Assembly: GCF_006770265.1 (NCBI RefSeq)
Contig: NZ_CP017194.1
Span: forward strand, 1,674,001 to 1,738,000
Direction of reading: 5' to 3'
From: Lactococcus carnosus
GTDB taxonomy: Bacteria; Bacillota; Bacilli; Lactobacillales; Streptococcaceae
DNA length: 64,000 nt
This document shows positions 16,442 to 26,764 of this stretch, one piece after another (position 1 is the first letter of the stretch; each line of letters starts with the position of its first letter). The notes beneath the pieces were generated by a model that did no database searches, was not told the origin of the DNA, and saw nothing but the letters and a program-made list of their open reading frames with translations. A program made the position numbers and the translations under genes.

Positions 16442-18646
16442 CTAGCTCATAGCGGATAACGTTACTAAGACCAAAGGTCTTAAGGTCGTCAAGTCATAGC
16501 TTAGGGTTAAATCAGTCTTGTCAAGCTCTGTTTTCAGGGTAAGTGGTGTGCCGATAAGCGCCCGCTGATCATCAAAATTATCGAGACTAGAGACCTCTAG
16601 TGAGACTTGTTCATCTAAGACACCAGCAACTTGACCTGATAGGCTTGGAATTACCTCGTTTGTACTATCTCGAAGCCCTTCACTAATCTGCTCAACAGCT
16701 AAGGCCTGACCGATTTTTCGATCACTATCAAGGGTCTTGCCATCTGTTTTTTGCTTAAGGGGATCAAGCCCAAGCCTCACCTCATCACCATCTGAAAGGC
16801 CATCCCCATCGGTGTCTGGATTCAGTGGATCCGTACCTAGTTGTTTTTCTTTGAGGTCATCTAGACCATCATCATCGCTATCTGGCTTGGCTGGATCAGT
16901 TCCGTTCTTGATTTCTTCCAGATTTGACAGGCCATCACCATCACTATCTTCATCACCATCGTTAATGCCATTACCGTCAGTGTCGGCCTTAGTCGGATCG
17001 GTCAATGTTTGATAATATTCGACGCCATCTGACAAACCATCACCATCAGTATCTGAATTCATGGGGTCACTTCCGACTGCCAGTTCTAGCTCATTGGCTA
17101 GACCATCCTGATCATAGTCAGCTGTACTACCTTCAAAATTACTGATGCGTCGATATTCTCTAAGATTAAGTTTTCTGAGACGCATATCCTGTTTACCATC
17201 ATCTGAAACTTTAATTTTTTTATCTTCAGAAAATGTGAGTTCCTTGATTTTACCGAAAGATAGATCCGGTTTTGTCTCATCTAACTCACGATTAACACGC
17301 CATAGATGAAGTGGTTGTTCCGATAAAATAAACTGGTTACTATCATCTCGAAGGTTAAGTGCACGATGTGTTTTACCTAGTCTAACGACAGATTTGTTTT
17401 GAATATCAAAAATCGCTTTGGGATCAATTTTAATCTGACTGTTTGTCGCACGATAACTCTGAGATGACCAGATATTGGTACTGCCAGTAAAATCAACGAT
17501 ACTGACCACATTTGATGGGTCAGTTTGTCCTTGGACAAGCAAGGCACCGCCTGCATTGACTGTGAGTTTACAACCAGAAACGTAGTTTGTTTTAAGGGGA
17601 TGACCAAACTGGAGGACACTCCCTTTACCTTGTGAATTTAAGGATAGTACCGCACCTTTTTTGATGACAAGAGAACTGTAACTCTGCTCAAATCGAAAAG
17701 CAGCCCCTAAGCTATCTAGACTGACTTGAGATGCTTCACCAATTTCTGCACCCTTGTAGTGACCAGAAAAAGCAGGCAGGGATTTACCATGAGACGTATT
17801 TGAAAGTGTGATTTGACAGTTTTGTCCGATCGTTAATTCTTGATTACTACCTGTACCATATCGGACAGAACTTGTCGGAAATAAGACGACAGCAGCATCA
17901 TCGGATTCTACTTTCCCCTGCCAATCTGTTCCTGATTCAACCACTAATGAACCGATAGACATATTTTCAGATGAGGTACTGAGATTCATCTTTCCGTATA
18001 GATTCACTTGCGCACCGTATGCAATAACTAGCCGAGAGACCCCTTTTTTATTATCCTTGTTATCATCAGTTTCAGTCGTCACATTACCAAACCTAAAATA
18101 CCAATTTTTTGTCTCATTTTCGTCAAATCCTTTTGAGCCATCTTTCGAAACAGAATAGGTACTGGGCGAACCTACAAAGGAAAATGATGAGTAATCATGA
18201 AATGAGATTGGGTCACCTTCTAAATTTTGACGAATCTTAATATCGTGCATATGGAAAAAAGAACGGGAAAAAGAGCGACCATTTTTACTTTCTGTAAAGC
18301 CAGTCGTGTCTTCGCTCGTTCTCAACCCATGATATCTTCTTAAAGTAAGCTGATGGTCTTGGCCATCAATCTCCAGTGAATTTTTCCGCTTATAGTTAGT
18401 CGGCCCAAAAGGACCAGGCTTGGAGGTGTCATTAATATCAGCCGTCAGCACAATTTTTGTGACGGTTTCATTTTGATAAGCAGCTATAAAATGCTCCCAG
18501 TTACTCACCTGTACCACATTTTTTTCCACATCAAAAACCCCATACTTTTGATAGTAGTCTGACGTGGTTTGGGCACTCGCTTTAAGTGTCCCGCCAAAGC
18601 TGATCAAAGTCACTAAACATATGACAATCCCTATCCATTTTTTCAT
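16442..18646 (-). CDS. Secreted beta-helix/TSP3-repeat protein, N-terminal part of the long lipase protein
   Basis: 734 residues as read. There is a Sec signal peptide (hydrophobic residues 5-20, cleavage likely after ASA near residue 25). A long region (about 40-470) follows, rich in short beta-strands and Asn/Ser ladders resembling pectate-lyase-like beta-helix adhesin domains. Five or six Asp-rich thrombospondin type 3-like repeats (about 510-638, with repeated [10 protein letters not shown]) probably bind calcium. No LPxTG anchor is present. The last ~20 residues (after LSYDL) are out of frame compared with the lipase-leading frame, so the natural protein continues into 15300-16418. A GGAG site and an extended -10 promoter (18709-18717) precede it. 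It is probably the delivery/scaffold part of a polymorphic toxin. Confidence 0.8.
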   Translation of the reverse strand: MKKWIGIVICLVTLISFGGTLKASAQTTSDYYQKYGVFDVEKNVVQVSNWEHFIAAYQNETVTKIVLTADINDTSKPGPFGPTNYKRKNSLEIDGQDHQLTLRRYHGLRTSEDTTGFTESKNGRSFSRSFFHMHDIKIRQNLEGDPISFHDYSSFSFVGSPSTYSVSKDGSKGFDENETKNWYFRFGNVTTETDDNKDNKKGVSRLVIAYGAQVNLYGKMNLSTSSENMSIGSLVVESGTDWQGKVESDDAAVVLFPTSSVRYGTGSNQELTIGQNCQITLSNTSHGKSLPAFSGHYKGAEIGEASQVSLDSLGAAFRFEQSYSSLVIKKGAVLSLNSQGKGSVLQFGHPLKTNYVSGCKLTVNAGGALLVQGQTDPSNVVSIVDFTGSTNIWSSQSYRATNSQIKIDPKAIFDIQNKSVVRLGKTHRALNLRDDSNQFILSEQPLHLWRVNRELDETKPDLSFGKIKELTFSEDKKIKVSDDGKQDMRLRKLNLREYRRISNFEGSTADYDQDGLANELELAVGSDPMNSDTDGDGLSDGVEYYQTLTDPTKADTDGNGINDGDEDSDGDGLSNLEEIKNGTDPAKPDSDDDGLDDLKEKQLGTDPLNPDTDGDGLSDGDEVRLGLDPLKQKTDGKTLDSDRKIGQALAVEQISEGLRDSTNEVIPSLSGQVAGVLDEQVSLEVSSLDNFDDQRALIGTPLTLKTELDKTDLTLSYDLTTLRPLVLVTLSAMS

Positions 18647-18708
18647 CTCATCACTCCTTTTTTACTCGAAATCACTAACTTCCTAACTTAATTAACTTTA
18701 CATGCGTT

Positions 18709-18717
18709 ATTATAACA
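18709..18717 (-). promoter_or_regulatory. Extended -10 promoter of the secreted lipase operon
   Basis: TGT-TATAAT (TGnTATAAT) on the minus strand, about 60 bp upstream of the start at 18646. No strong -35 is seen. The rest of the 344-bp gap 18647-18990 holds only this promoter, the sodA terminator and AT-rich sequence with no gene. Confidence 0.6.
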
Positions 18718-18905
18718 CTAAAACGGTTACATTAACAGTTAAATTATAATTAAAAAGTTATGCTAGTTTGATAAGTGCTGAAAAAGTGCATGAGACTTAG
18801 GAAGTAAGTGAGATAAAACAGGTTAAAAAAGGGTACTTCCTCTCTTATTTAGCTTTGTCTTAAAAGCATGATTGCTAACTCATGATGGTGAAAAACGAGA
18901 CAAAA

Positions 18906-18937
18906 AAACTAGATAAGATCTTAATCTTATCTAGTTT
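18906..18937. terminator. Bidirectional terminator downstream of sodA
   Basis: 14-bp perfect stem (AAACTAGATAAGAT and its complement) with a 4-nt loop, A tract on the left and T tract on the right; on the minus strand it ends sodA transcription. Confidence 0.85.
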
Positions 18938-18990
18938 CTTTTTGCATGACATCTAGTTGATGCCACACTCTATTCTATTAACTGTATACC

Positions 18991-19602
18991 TTATTTCGCA
19001 GCTGCGTAGAGTTCGTTAACTTTATCCCAGTTGACAAGGTCAAAGAATGCCGCAATATAGTCAGGACGCACGTTATGATATTTAAGGTAGTAAGCATGTT
19101 CCCAAACATCAAGACCAAGCACTGGTGTTTCACCATCAGTAATTGGGTTATCTTGATTGGCTGTAGACGTGACTTTAAGTTCACCACTTGCGTCAACGAC
19201 TAACCATGCCCAACCGCTACCAAAACGACCAGTTGCTGCTGTTTTAAATGCTTCTTTGAAGGCATCAAAATCACCAAATTTAGCGACGATTGCTTCACCG
19301 ATAGCACCAGTTGGGTTGCCACCAGCATTAGCTGCTAAGATTTCCCAGAAGAAACTGTGGTTGATATGTCCACCACCATTATTTTGTACAGCAGTACGAA
19401 TATCTTCTGGAACTGAACTTAAGTCTTTAACCAAATCTAGTGCTGATTTCTCAGCCAATTCTGGATGTTTATCGATTGCTGCGTTCAAATTCGCTACGTA
19501 TGTTGCATGATGTTTGTCATGGTGTAGTTTCATTGTTGCTTCATCGAAAAATGGCTCAAGTGCATCGTATGCGTAGGGAAGTTCTGGAAGTGTGTGTACC
19601 AT
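18991..19602 (-). CDS. sodA: Superoxide dismutase, Mn/Fe family
   Basis: Dismutates superoxide in the cytoplasm. The 203-residue length and all four metal ligands are as expected: His27 (KLHHDKHH), His82 (INHSFFW), Asp165 and His169 (DVWEHAYY). The GGGHINH segment and the GSGWAWLVV stretch are typical of Mn-type enzymes of lactic acid bacteria; metal choice cannot be proved from sequence. The ATG at 19602 has an AAGGAG site. It is a single-gene unit with its own terminator. Its leader contains CCTATTAAGGATTAT, resembling a motif ahead of the amino acid ABC operon (see findings). Confidence 0.95.
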   Translation of the reverse strand: MVHTLPELPYAYDALEPFFDEATMKLHHDKHHATYVANLNAAIDKHPELAEKSALDLVKDLSSVPEDIRTAVQNNGGGHINHSFFWEILAANAGGNPTGAIGEAIVAKFGDFDAFKEAFKTAATGRFGSGWAWLVVDASGELKVTSTANQDNPITDGETPVLGLDVWEHAYYLKYHNVRPDYIAAFFDLVNWDKVNELYAAAK

Positions 19603-19780
19603 AATGAGTTCTCCTTATAATCCTTAATAGGTTCTTTACTAAGTCTATTCTAACCCAAAACCGATTAATTAACTACTATTTTGTCTATAAAGTTATTCTA
19701 TCATTTCTCAACTCTCTTAGCATTCGACTCGTAACATAAAAGCTAATTCTGCAGCAACTCATACTTTTACACCATAACAC

Positions 19781-20638
19781 TTATTTTAATTTTCCTTCAA
19801 GTACGATATCTTTGGCAGTAATGTCACTCCCAAAAAAATCTTTTAGAGTTGCGTTATATGCTTTTTCAAAGAAACCTGCTTTGCCAAGTTTCTCAAGTTC
19901 TTTATTTGTCCAATTAAGTAATGACTGGTTACCTTTTTTAACACCTGGATTAATTGTCGAAATATCACCAAGTTCTTTAATCCCAACTTCAAAATTAGGG
20001 TTCTCTTTAACCCATGCATATAGATAACTATTATCATCTGCTATTGCATCTGCACGACCATCTTTCAATGCTTGAAATTGTTGCGTTTTTGATTCATATT
20101 TTTCAAGTGTCACATCACTTTGTTTTTTAGTAAAATAGGCCTCTGCTGTCGTCCCTTTATTCACGATAACTTTTTTGTTTTTTAACTGGGATGCTTTCGT
20201 GATTACGCTATCTTTTAGACTTGCGACCCCAATAGCTACTTTCATGTAAGGATTAGCAAAATCGATTACTTTTTCCCGTTCTGGCGTTCTAGTGAAATTG
20301 GCTAATACTAAATCTACTTTATTAGCTTTTAATGCATCCACACGTTCCTCGGCATTAACAATCACATAGTTAACCTTGACACCTAAATCCTGACCGATTT
20401 GATTAGCAAGATAAATATCATAGCCTTGATTTTTCCCTGTCGCATCCAAGTAACCATACGGAGATAAATCACCAAATACAGCAATGCTAATTTCGCCACG
20501 TTTTTTAATCGCTGCCACACTAGATCTGTTTTTTTCATCATTTGATGTCGTCTTTTTTTCTGTCGTTGTGCATCCAGTAACTGATAAAATAATACCAGCC
20601 ACTATTATGAGCCCAAACGTTTTTTTCCAAATATTCAT
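19781..20638 (-). CDS. Polar amino acid ABC transporter, substrate-binding lipoprotein
   Basis: Extracellular receptor of a PAAT-family importer. A lipoprotein signal ends in the lipobox SVTGC (Cys23). The mature part has the type II periplasmic-binding fold with the typical opening EISIAVFGDLSPYGY, the NAEERVDALKANKVDLVLANFT segment and the FANPYMKVAIG segment. The ATG at 20638 suits the AGGAGA site better than the ATG six bases upstream. It is the last gene of a four-gene operon (permease, permease, ATPase, receptor). General features suggest an acidic or polar amino acid, perhaps aspartate/glutamate, but specificity is not readable. Confidence 0.88.
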   Translation of the reverse strand: MNIWKKTFGLIIVAGIILSVTGCTTTEKKTTSNDEKNRSSVAAIKKRGEISIAVFGDLSPYGYLDATGKNQGYDIYLANQIGQDLGVKVNYVIVNAEERVDALKANKVDLVLANFTRTPEREKVIDFANPYMKVAIGVASLKDSVITKASQLKNKKVIVNKGTTAEAYFTKKQSDVTLEKYESKTQQFQALKDGRADAIADDNSYLYAWVKENPNFEVGIKELGDISTINPGVKKGNQSLLNWTNKELEKLGKAGFFEKAYNATLKDFFGSDITAKDIVLEGKLK

Positions 20639-20656
20639 TGTCATTTCTCCTATAAA

Positions 20657-21388
20657 CTAGTAAGTTAAACTAGATAAAAATTGCGTTACACGTGGGTGTA
20701 ATTCCGATGTAAAAAAAGATACTGCTTTTGCTTCAATGATAATTTCCCCTGCATCCATAAAAATAATCCGGTCCGCGACCTGTCTAGCAAAATTCATTTC
20801 ATGCGTCACAATTAGCATGGTCATCCCTTCACTAGCTAAATCTTTGATAACCATTAAAACCTCCCGAACCATTTCAGGGTCCAGTGATGCAGTTACCTCA
20901 TCAAATAGCAAAACTTGTGGTGCCATAACTAAACTTCGGATAATCGCAACTCGTTGTTTTTGCCCTCCGGATAGTTCTCTTGGATAACTTGTTGCCTTAT
21001 CTGCAAGTCCTATGCGCTTTAACAAGCTATTGGCAACCTCTTTCACCTCGTCTCTTTCTCTTTTTTGGACTTTCAAGGGGCCTAATAAAATATTGTCTAG
21101 CACTGTAAGATTCGGAAAAAGATCATAAGATTGAAAGACCATACCAATTTCTGGACGTACTTTTTGCCAGGATTTTTCAGTAAGTGTTAGCGCATTACCA
21201 TTAAATAATATCTGCCCACTATCAATCGTCTCTAGTCCATTTAATGTTCTTAGCAAAGTTGATTTACCACTTCCTGACGGCCCCAACAACACGAGTACCT
21301 CACCCTTTTCAATACTTAATGATACATCTTTAAGTACGTTAACTTCTCCAAACTTTTTGTCGATATGTTGCGCGTCTAGCACACTCAT
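20657..21388 (-). CDS. Polar amino acid ABC transporter, ATP-binding protein
   Basis: ATPase powering the importer. Walker A GPSGSGKST, Q-loop FQSYDLFPNLT, signature LSGGQKQRV, Walker B VLLFDEVTASLDPE and the switch HEMNFARQVADR are present. The start at 21388 (MSVLDAQHIDKKFG) is preferred: it overlaps the upstream permease stop as ATGA and follows an AGGTAG site. This gives 243 residues, the usual length for GlnQ-type proteins. It is translationally coupled to the permease. Confidence 0.92.
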   Translation of the reverse strand: MSVLDAQHIDKKFGEVNVLKDVSLSIEKGEVLVLLGPSGSGKSTLLRTLNGLETIDSGQILFNGNALTLTEKSWQKVRPEIGMVFQSYDLFPNLTVLDNILLGPLKVQKRERDEVKEVANSLLKRIGLADKATSYPRELSGGQKQRVAIIRSLVMAPQVLLFDEVTASLDPEMVREVLMVIKDLASEGMTMLIVTHEMNFARQVADRIIFMDAGEIIIEAKAVSFFTSELHPRVTQFLSSLTY

Positions 21389-22062
21389 TTTGCTACCTGC
21401 CTTTCCAAAGTTTTTGCTAGTCTTGAAATAGGCCAACATAGGATAAAATATAAGATAAAAATGAAGCCGTAGACCCAGAAGGAAGCCGTTGGCACCTTAA
21501 TCGTATAATGTTCAATAATTTGTTGCCCCACCTTGACCATCTCAGGGACACCAATAATCAGTAGAATAGACGTCGTTTTGATGACGCGTGTGATTAAATT
21601 CAGACTTGCTGGTATGATAGGTTTTAATCCCTGTGGTAGGTAGATGTAACGATATTGTTGTATCTTTGATAAACCGAGTGCTCGTCCAGCATCTATCTGC
21701 GCCTTAGACACACTAATTAGCGTTGATCTAACAATATCACTCACTTCTGATGAAATCCATAAAATAAATACAACGATAGAAACAGTCATATTACTAATTG
21801 TCGTTTGAAAAATTTCTGGTAAGATATAATAAAAAAGAAATAGTAACACCAATAATGGCATAATCCTAAAGATTTCTAGATAAATTTTAAATATTAACTT
21901 GATTATGATTGATTCTGATGTTCGCAGTATACCGAATATAATGCCAAAAAGAAACCCGATCAGCAGAGAACAAATAGATATTTCAGCTACTCGTAACATG
22001 CCAGCAAGTATCCTAGCAATATTTGTCCCATCAAAAAGAATCTCAAGACCCGAAGATACCAT
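21385..22062 (-). CDS. Polar amino acid ABC transporter, permease 2
   Basis: A 225-residue inner-membrane subunit of the HisMQ/GlnP permease family with five or so helices. The EAA-like loop reads GRALGLSKIQQYRYIYLPQGLKPIIP. It overlaps the upstream permease by 20 bp and the ATPase by 4 bp, a tightly coupled arrangement typical of PAAT operons with two different permease subunits. Confidence 0.9.
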   Translation of the reverse strand: MVSSGLEILFDGTNIARILAGMLRVAEISICSLLIGFLFGIIFGILRTSESIIIKLIFKIYLEIFRIMPLLVLLFLFYYILPEIFQTTISNMTVSIVVFILWISSEVSDIVRSTLISVSKAQIDAGRALGLSKIQQYRYIYLPQGLKPIIPASLNLITRVIKTTSILLIIGVPEMVKVGQQIIEHYTIKVPTASFWVYGFIFILYFILCWPISRLAKTLERQVAK

Positions 22063-22702
22063 AGCGAACCTTCCTTTCTATCAGACTGATTAGTAAGGAC
22101 AAGGGGATCAAAATAATCGCATAGGATATGACTAGCATTAAGAGATATTCACGTGTTAAGTAATACATGCCAATCAAATCTCTCGTCACATTGGTCAAAT
22201 CCATAATAGCAATAGCTGAAAAAATAGAGGTCTCTTTTAACAAAAAAAGTATCGTCGCACCGATTGCAGGGACACTGTTAGCAAGCGCTTGTGGTAAAAT
22301 AATAAATCTTGCTAATTGGCTTTTTGATAAGCCAATAGCCTGTCCATTTTCAATTTGAATGGTTGATACAGAATCTATCCCCCCTCTAAACGCTTCACTC
22401 ATGTATCCCCCACCTAAAAATGCAAGACCTATCAGACCAACAGTTTCTTTTTCCAATCGAATGCCAATTCTAGGCAAGCCATAATATAAAAAAAATAGTT
22501 GGATGAGTAGCGGGGTATTACGTGATATGGCAACATACCCACTAGCGACTTGCTTAAGAAAAGGCAAGCTAAAAAAACTAATGAGGCTTATCATCATACC
22601 AATCAATAAAGCCAGTAGAATCCCACCACTTGCGAGTTTTAGTGTTAATACCATTGCCTGCAGATACTGAGGTAAAGCTTCTATCATCATTTGACTATCC
22701 AT
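22043..22702 (-). CDS. Polar amino acid ABC transporter, permease 1
   Basis: A 219-residue permease of the same family; the EAA loop is NGQAIGLSKSQLARFIILPQ. It is the first gene of the importer operon, which lies behind the rpoC terminator and behind two hairpins (22782-22857) that may form a regulated leader. SIS-like helices and the SRNTPLLIQLFFLYYGLP segment are classical for the family. Confidence 0.9.
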   Translation of the reverse strand: MDSQMMIEALPQYLQAMVLTLKLASGGILLALLIGMMISLISFFSLPFLKQVASGYVAISRNTPLLIQLFFLYYGLPRIGIRLEKETVGLIGLAFLGGGYMSEAFRGGIDSVSTIQIENGQAIGLSKSQLARFIILPQALANSVPAIGATILFLLKETSIFSAIAIMDLTNVTRDLIGMYYLTREYLLMLVISYAIILIPLSLLISLIERKVRYGIFGS

Positions 22703-22781
22703 TTTTCTCCTCTCCCTATTAATCTCTCACTTCTCTTACTATTTTAACGCCATTTGATTCGTTTAGTATTTAAAAAAGCAA

Positions 22782-22857
22782 AAGCTCGTGATAAGTTAAC
22801 TTAATCACGAACTTTTCTTCTTAATCCTCAATAGGTTATTCTCTCCCTTAACCTATT
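22782..22857 (-). promoter_or_regulatory. Leader hairpins ahead of the amino acid ABC operon
   Basis: Two inverted repeats: AATAGGTTA / TAACCTATT (22830-22857), then AGTTCGTGATTAAGTT with its complement (about 22783-22812) followed on the minus strand by a T-rich stretch. Read on the minus strand, this is anti-terminator-like hairpin then terminator-like hairpin, about 80 nt before the first permease. It may be an attenuator; no named riboswitch was recognised. Confidence 0.4.
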
Positions 22858-22893
22858 TCTCTAAGTTCCCATCACAACATTGATAGCACCAAA

Positions 22894-22926
22894 AAACACT
22901 TATGATCAGTTACATCATAAGTGTTT
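22894..22926 (-). terminator. Terminator after rpoC
   Basis: 13-bp stem AAACACTTATGAT and complement with a 7-nt loop, 7 nt beyond the rpoC stop, followed by T6 on the minus strand. Confidence 0.85.
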
Positions 22927-22933
22927 GTTTGTT

Positions 22934-25900
22934 TTAATCAGTTACTTCTTCAACAACAGCCTCTGTTTCGAGAACTGGCGCTTCAGTTTTTTTTGCTAGT
23001 GGTTCAAGATTACGATAGCGTGCCATACCAGTACCAGCTGGGATGATTTTACCAATGATAACATTTTCTTTGAGACCAAGTAATGGGTCTTTCTTACCAC
23101 GAATCGCAGCATCTGTAAGCACTCGAGTTGTTTCCTGGAATGATGCAGCAGATAAGAATGAATTTGTTTCAAGAGATGCTTTAGTAATCCCCATAAGGAC
23201 AGGACGAGATGTCGCAGGTACACCACCATCAAATAGAATTTGTTGGTTGGCCTGTTCGAAATCACCAATATCCATCAGAGTACCAGGCAAGAGATCTGTA
23301 TCACCAGCATCCATCACACGAACTTTACGGAGCATTTGACGCACCATAACTTCGATATGTTTGTCGCCGATTTCAACCCCTTGACTTCTATAAACTTTTT
23401 GCACTTCCCCAAGGAGATACGTTTCAACTGAAAGTGTATCACGAACTTGAAGCAAGTGTTTAGGTTGAATAGAGCCTTCAGTTAACGGTGTACCACGGTG
23501 GATAAAGTCACCAACTTCAACATGCATACGTGATGCAAATGGCACTTCGTATGTTCTTGTATCTGTTTCGCCTTTAACCGTCACTTCTTTTTTACGTGTC
23601 GCAGCTTCTTCAGTAATTTCGATGACTTCACCGGTTACCTCAGTAATCACTGCTTCCCCTTTAGGGTTACGCGCTTCAAAGATTTCTTGGATACGAGGGA
23701 GACCTTGTGTGATATCTTCAGATGATGCTACACCACCCGTGTGGAAGGTACGCATTGTCAACTGTGTACCAGGTTCACCGATAGATTGGGCTGCAATTGT
23801 ACCAACTGCTTCACCAACTTCAACAGCATCGCCTGTTGCTAAGTTAACACCATAACAATGTTTACATACACCATGACGTGTTTTACATGTAAAGACTGAA
23901 CGGATTGTTACTTCTTTGATATCAGCTGCAATGATTTGTGCAGCAATTGCTTCAGTAATCAACGCATCTTCACCGATGATTAATTCACCAGTTTCAGGAT
24001 GCACGAGTGATTTACGTGTATAACGACCGTTAAGACGTTCTGACAATGGTTCAACCATTTCTTTACCAGTCGCGATATCGCTAATGACAAGTCCACGGTC
24101 AGAGCCACAATCATCTTCACGAATGATGACATCCTGGGCAACGTCAACCAAACGACGTGTCAAGTAACCAGAATCGGCTGTTTTAAGGGCCGTATCGGTC
24201 ATCCCTTTACGGGCACCATGGGTAGAGAAGAACATTTCCAAAACGGATAGGCCTTCACGGAAGTTAGAGATAATTGGAAGCTCCATGATTTTACCATTCG
24301 GCGCTGCCATCAATCCACGCATCCCCGCAAGTTGGGAGAAGTTGGAGATATTACCACGGGCACCAGAGTCCATCATCATAACGATCGGATTTGACATATC
24401 CTGGGCATCAATTAATCGATGCTCAAGTTCTTCTTTAGCACCACGCCAGACATCTGTAACTGCTGTATACCGTTCGTCATCAGTGATCAAACCACGACGG
24501 AATTGCTTGGTAATCATGGCAACTTTATCATGGGCAGCATCAATAATCAAATGCTTGTCTTCAACAACAGGGATATCTGCAATACCTACAGTTAAACCGG
24601 CTTTAGTTGAGTGATGGTACCCTAAGTCTTTCAAACGGTCAAGCATTTCAGAAGTCAATGTCGTACGGAAACGTTTGAAGACTTCTGCGATGATATTTCC
24701 TAAATGTTTTTTCTTAAATGGTGGTACCAAGTCAAGATTTTCGATAAAGGCCTTAACATTTTCACCTGGTGCCATAAAGAAACGGTCATCAGTTTGCGCT
24801 GTTAAATTATCTTGTGTTGGCTCATTCAAGTAAGGGAATTCTTCAGGCATGATCGCGTTGAAAAGTACTTTACCAACAGTTGTCGCCATGATTTTATCAT
24901 TTTGGTCATCAGTCCAAGGCTTGTTCAATGATTTGGTTGCGATACCAACACGTGTGTGCAGGTGAACGAACCCATTGCGCCAAGCTACTTCGGCTTCATC
25001 AGCGTTAGCAAATACCATGCCTTCGCCTTCACGACCCGCTTCTTCCATGGTGATGTAGTAGTTACCCAAGACCATATCCTGTGATGGTGTAACGACTGGC
25101 TTACCGTCTTTCGGGTTTAGAATATGCTCAGCAGCAAGCATTAAAATACGTGCTTCTGCTTGGGCTTCTTCAGAAAGTGGTAAGTGAATCGCCATTTGGT
25201 CACCATCGAAATCGGCATTGTAGGCTTCACATACAAGTGGGTGAAGACGAATCGCACGACCATCGATCAATACTGGTTCAAAGGCTTGGATACCAAGACG
25301 GTGAAGTGTCGGTGCGCGGTTAAGCAATACTGGATGCTCTTTAATCACATCTTCCAATACATCCCAAACATCTGGATCCTGGCGCTCAACTTTACGTTTT
25401 GCAGCACGGATATTTGGTGCCATATCACGTTTAACCACTTCGCTCATGACGAATGGTTTAAACAATTCGATTGCCATTTCACGTGGGACACCACATTGAT
25501 ACATTTTCAATGTCGGACCTACGACGATAACTGAACGACCAGAGTAGTCGACACGTTTACCAAGTAAGTTTTGACGGAAACGACCTTGTTTCCCTTTTAA
25601 CATATGGCTAAGTGATTTAAGTGGGCGGTTACCCGGTCCAGTGATTGGACGACCACGACGACCGTTATCAACCAAGGCATCAACGGCTTCTTGTAACATC
25701 CGTTTTTCATTTTGAACAATGATATTCGGTGCATTTAATTCCATCAAGCGTTTCAAACGGTTGTTCCGGTTGATAACACGACGGTATAAATCATTCAAGT
25801 CTGACGTCGCAAAACGACCACCATCAAGTTGTACCATCGGACGCAAGTCCGGTGGGATAACTGGTAAGACGTTAAGAACCATCCACTCTAGTTTATTGCT

Positions 25901-26560
25901 TGATTTGTTAAAGGCATCTAAAACGTCCAAACGACGAATCGCTTTAACCCGTTTTTGACCAGTTGCTGTTTGTAATTCTTCTTTAAGTGCAGAAATTTCA
26001 GCAGGTAAGTTAACAGCCATCAATAAGTCTTGAATCGCTTCAGCACCCATTTTAGCAACAAATGAACCAAAACCGTTCTTGAGCATTTGTTCACGATACT
26101 CGCGTTCAGTCAATAATTGTTTTTTCTCAAGTGCTGTCTCTTTTGGATCAATGACCACATAACTTGCAAAATAGATAATTTCTTCAAGAGAACGTGCACT
26201 CATATCCAAGGCTAGACCCATACGTGATGGGATACCTTTAAAGTACCAGATATGTGACGTTGGCGCTGCTAACTCAATATGCCCCATACGTTCGCGACGT
26301 ACTTTTGCACGTGTAACTTGTACACCACAGAGTTCACAGACTTGGTTTTTGTAGAAAACACCTTTAAGTTTCCCACAGCTACATTCCCAATCTTTAGATG
26401 GACCAAAGATACGTTCATCAAAAAGGCCTTCACGTTCTGGTTTTTGTGTCCGATAGTTAATTGTTTCAGGTTTTTTGACTTCACCAAAAGACCAAAAACG
26501 GATTTTTTGAGGGGATGCAATCCCAATTTGCATACTCTCAAATTTATTTACATCTACCAT
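22934..26560 (-). CDS. rpoC: DNA-directed RNA polymerase subunit beta'
   Basis: 1208 residues, the largest core subunit. Visible are the N-terminal zinc site (CSCGKLKG...CELCG, about residues 60-78), the Mg-binding [12 protein letters not shown] motif near residue 450, the trigger-loop region around [20 protein letters not shown] and TRKS-type segments, and the second zinc site ([19 protein letters not shown]). The length is normal for Streptococcaceae. The ATG at 26560 has a GGAG site. It follows rpoB after an unusually structured 204-bp spacer and ends in a strong terminator. No unusual insertions were seen. Confidence 0.97.
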   Translation of the reverse strand: MVDVNKFESMQIGIASPQKIRFWSFGEVKKPETINYRTQKPEREGLFDERIFGPSKDWECSCGKLKGVFYKNQVCELCGVQVTRAKVRRERMGHIELAAPTSHIWYFKGIPSRMGLALDMSARSLEEIIYFASYVVIDPKETALEKKQLLTEREYREQMLKNGFGSFVAKMGAEAIQDLLMAVNLPAEISALKEELQTATGQKRVKAIRRLDVLDAFNKSSNKLEWMVLNVLPVIPPDLRPMVQLDGGRFATSDLNDLYRRVINRNNRLKRLMELNAPNIIVQNEKRMLQEAVDALVDNGRRGRPITGPGNRPLKSLSHMLKGKQGRFRQNLLGKRVDYSGRSVIVVGPTLKMYQCGVPREMAIELFKPFVMSEVVKRDMAPNIRAAKRKVERQDPDVWDVLEDVIKEHPVLLNRAPTLHRLGIQAFEPVLIDGRAIRLHPLVCEAYNADFDGDQMAIHLPLSEEAQAEARILMLAAEHILNPKDGKPVVTPSQDMVLGNYYITMEEAGREGEGMVFANADEAEVAWRNGFVHLHTRVGIATKSLNKPWTDDQNDKIMATTVGKVLFNAIMPEEFPYLNEPTQDNLTAQTDDRFFMAPGENVKAFIENLDLVPPFKKKHLGNIIAEVFKRFRTTLTSEMLDRLKDLGYHHSTKAGLTVGIADIPVVEDKHLIIDAAHDKVAMITKQFRRGLITDDERYTAVTDVWRGAKEELEHRLIDAQDMSNPIVMMMDSGARGNISNFSQLAGMRGLMAAPNGKIMELPIISNFREGLSVLEMFFSTHGARKGMTDTALKTADSGYLTRRLVDVAQDVIIREDDCGSDRGLVISDIATGKEMVEPLSERLNGRYTRKSLVHPETGELIIGEDALITEAIAAQIIAADIKEVTIRSVFTCKTRHGVCKHCYGVNLATGDAVEVGEAVGTIAAQSIGEPGTQLTMRTFHTGGVASSEDITQGLPRIQEIFEARNPKGEAVITEVTGEVIEITEEAATRKKEVTVKGETDTRTYEVPFASRMHVEVGDFIHRGTPLTEGSIQPKHLLQVRDTLSVETYLLGEVQKVYRSQGVEIGDKHIEVMVRQMLRKVRVMDAGDTDLLPGTLMDIGDFEQANQQILFDGGVPATSRPVLMGITKASLETNSFLSAASFQETTRVLTDAAIRGKKDPLLGLKENVIIGKIIPAGTGMARYRNLEPLAKKTEAPVLETEAVVEEVTD

Positions 26561-26579
26561 TTTTTCTCCTGTAATCGAG

Positions 26580-26763
26580 AAGATTTTCAGTCAGAAGCTT
26601 GTGCTTACTGATCAAAATCTTTTGTTCTGGTTTTTATGTTCTGACGTCTACTTGATACTAGACCTATCACCAGTAAATTTCATGATCCTACATGTGAAGC
26701 ATTAAGCGTTGAAATTTACGGTTATGATGGCTGTCAAGAAAAGGTCAGAGCATTGATGACCTT
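26580..26763 (-). promoter_or_regulatory. Structured rpoB-rpoC spacer (three hairpins)
   Basis: Directly after the rpoB stop: AAGGTCA/TGACCTT (26741-26763) followed by T-rich sequence. Next is a wide inverted repeat GTAAATTTC/GAAATTTAC (26673-26681, 26711-26719). Just before the rpoC ribosome site is a long stem AAGATTTT/AAAATCTT (26580-26621) with inner pairing CAGT/ACTG and AAGC/GCTT. It could be a processing site, attenuator or translation control; function unknown. Confidence 0.45.
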
Positions 26764-26764
26764 A

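Noticed and set aside
16737-17012. Plus-strand Ser/Pro-rich ORF over the TSP3 repeats
   Set aside because: Antisense shadow of the repetitive Asp/Gly-coding DNA.
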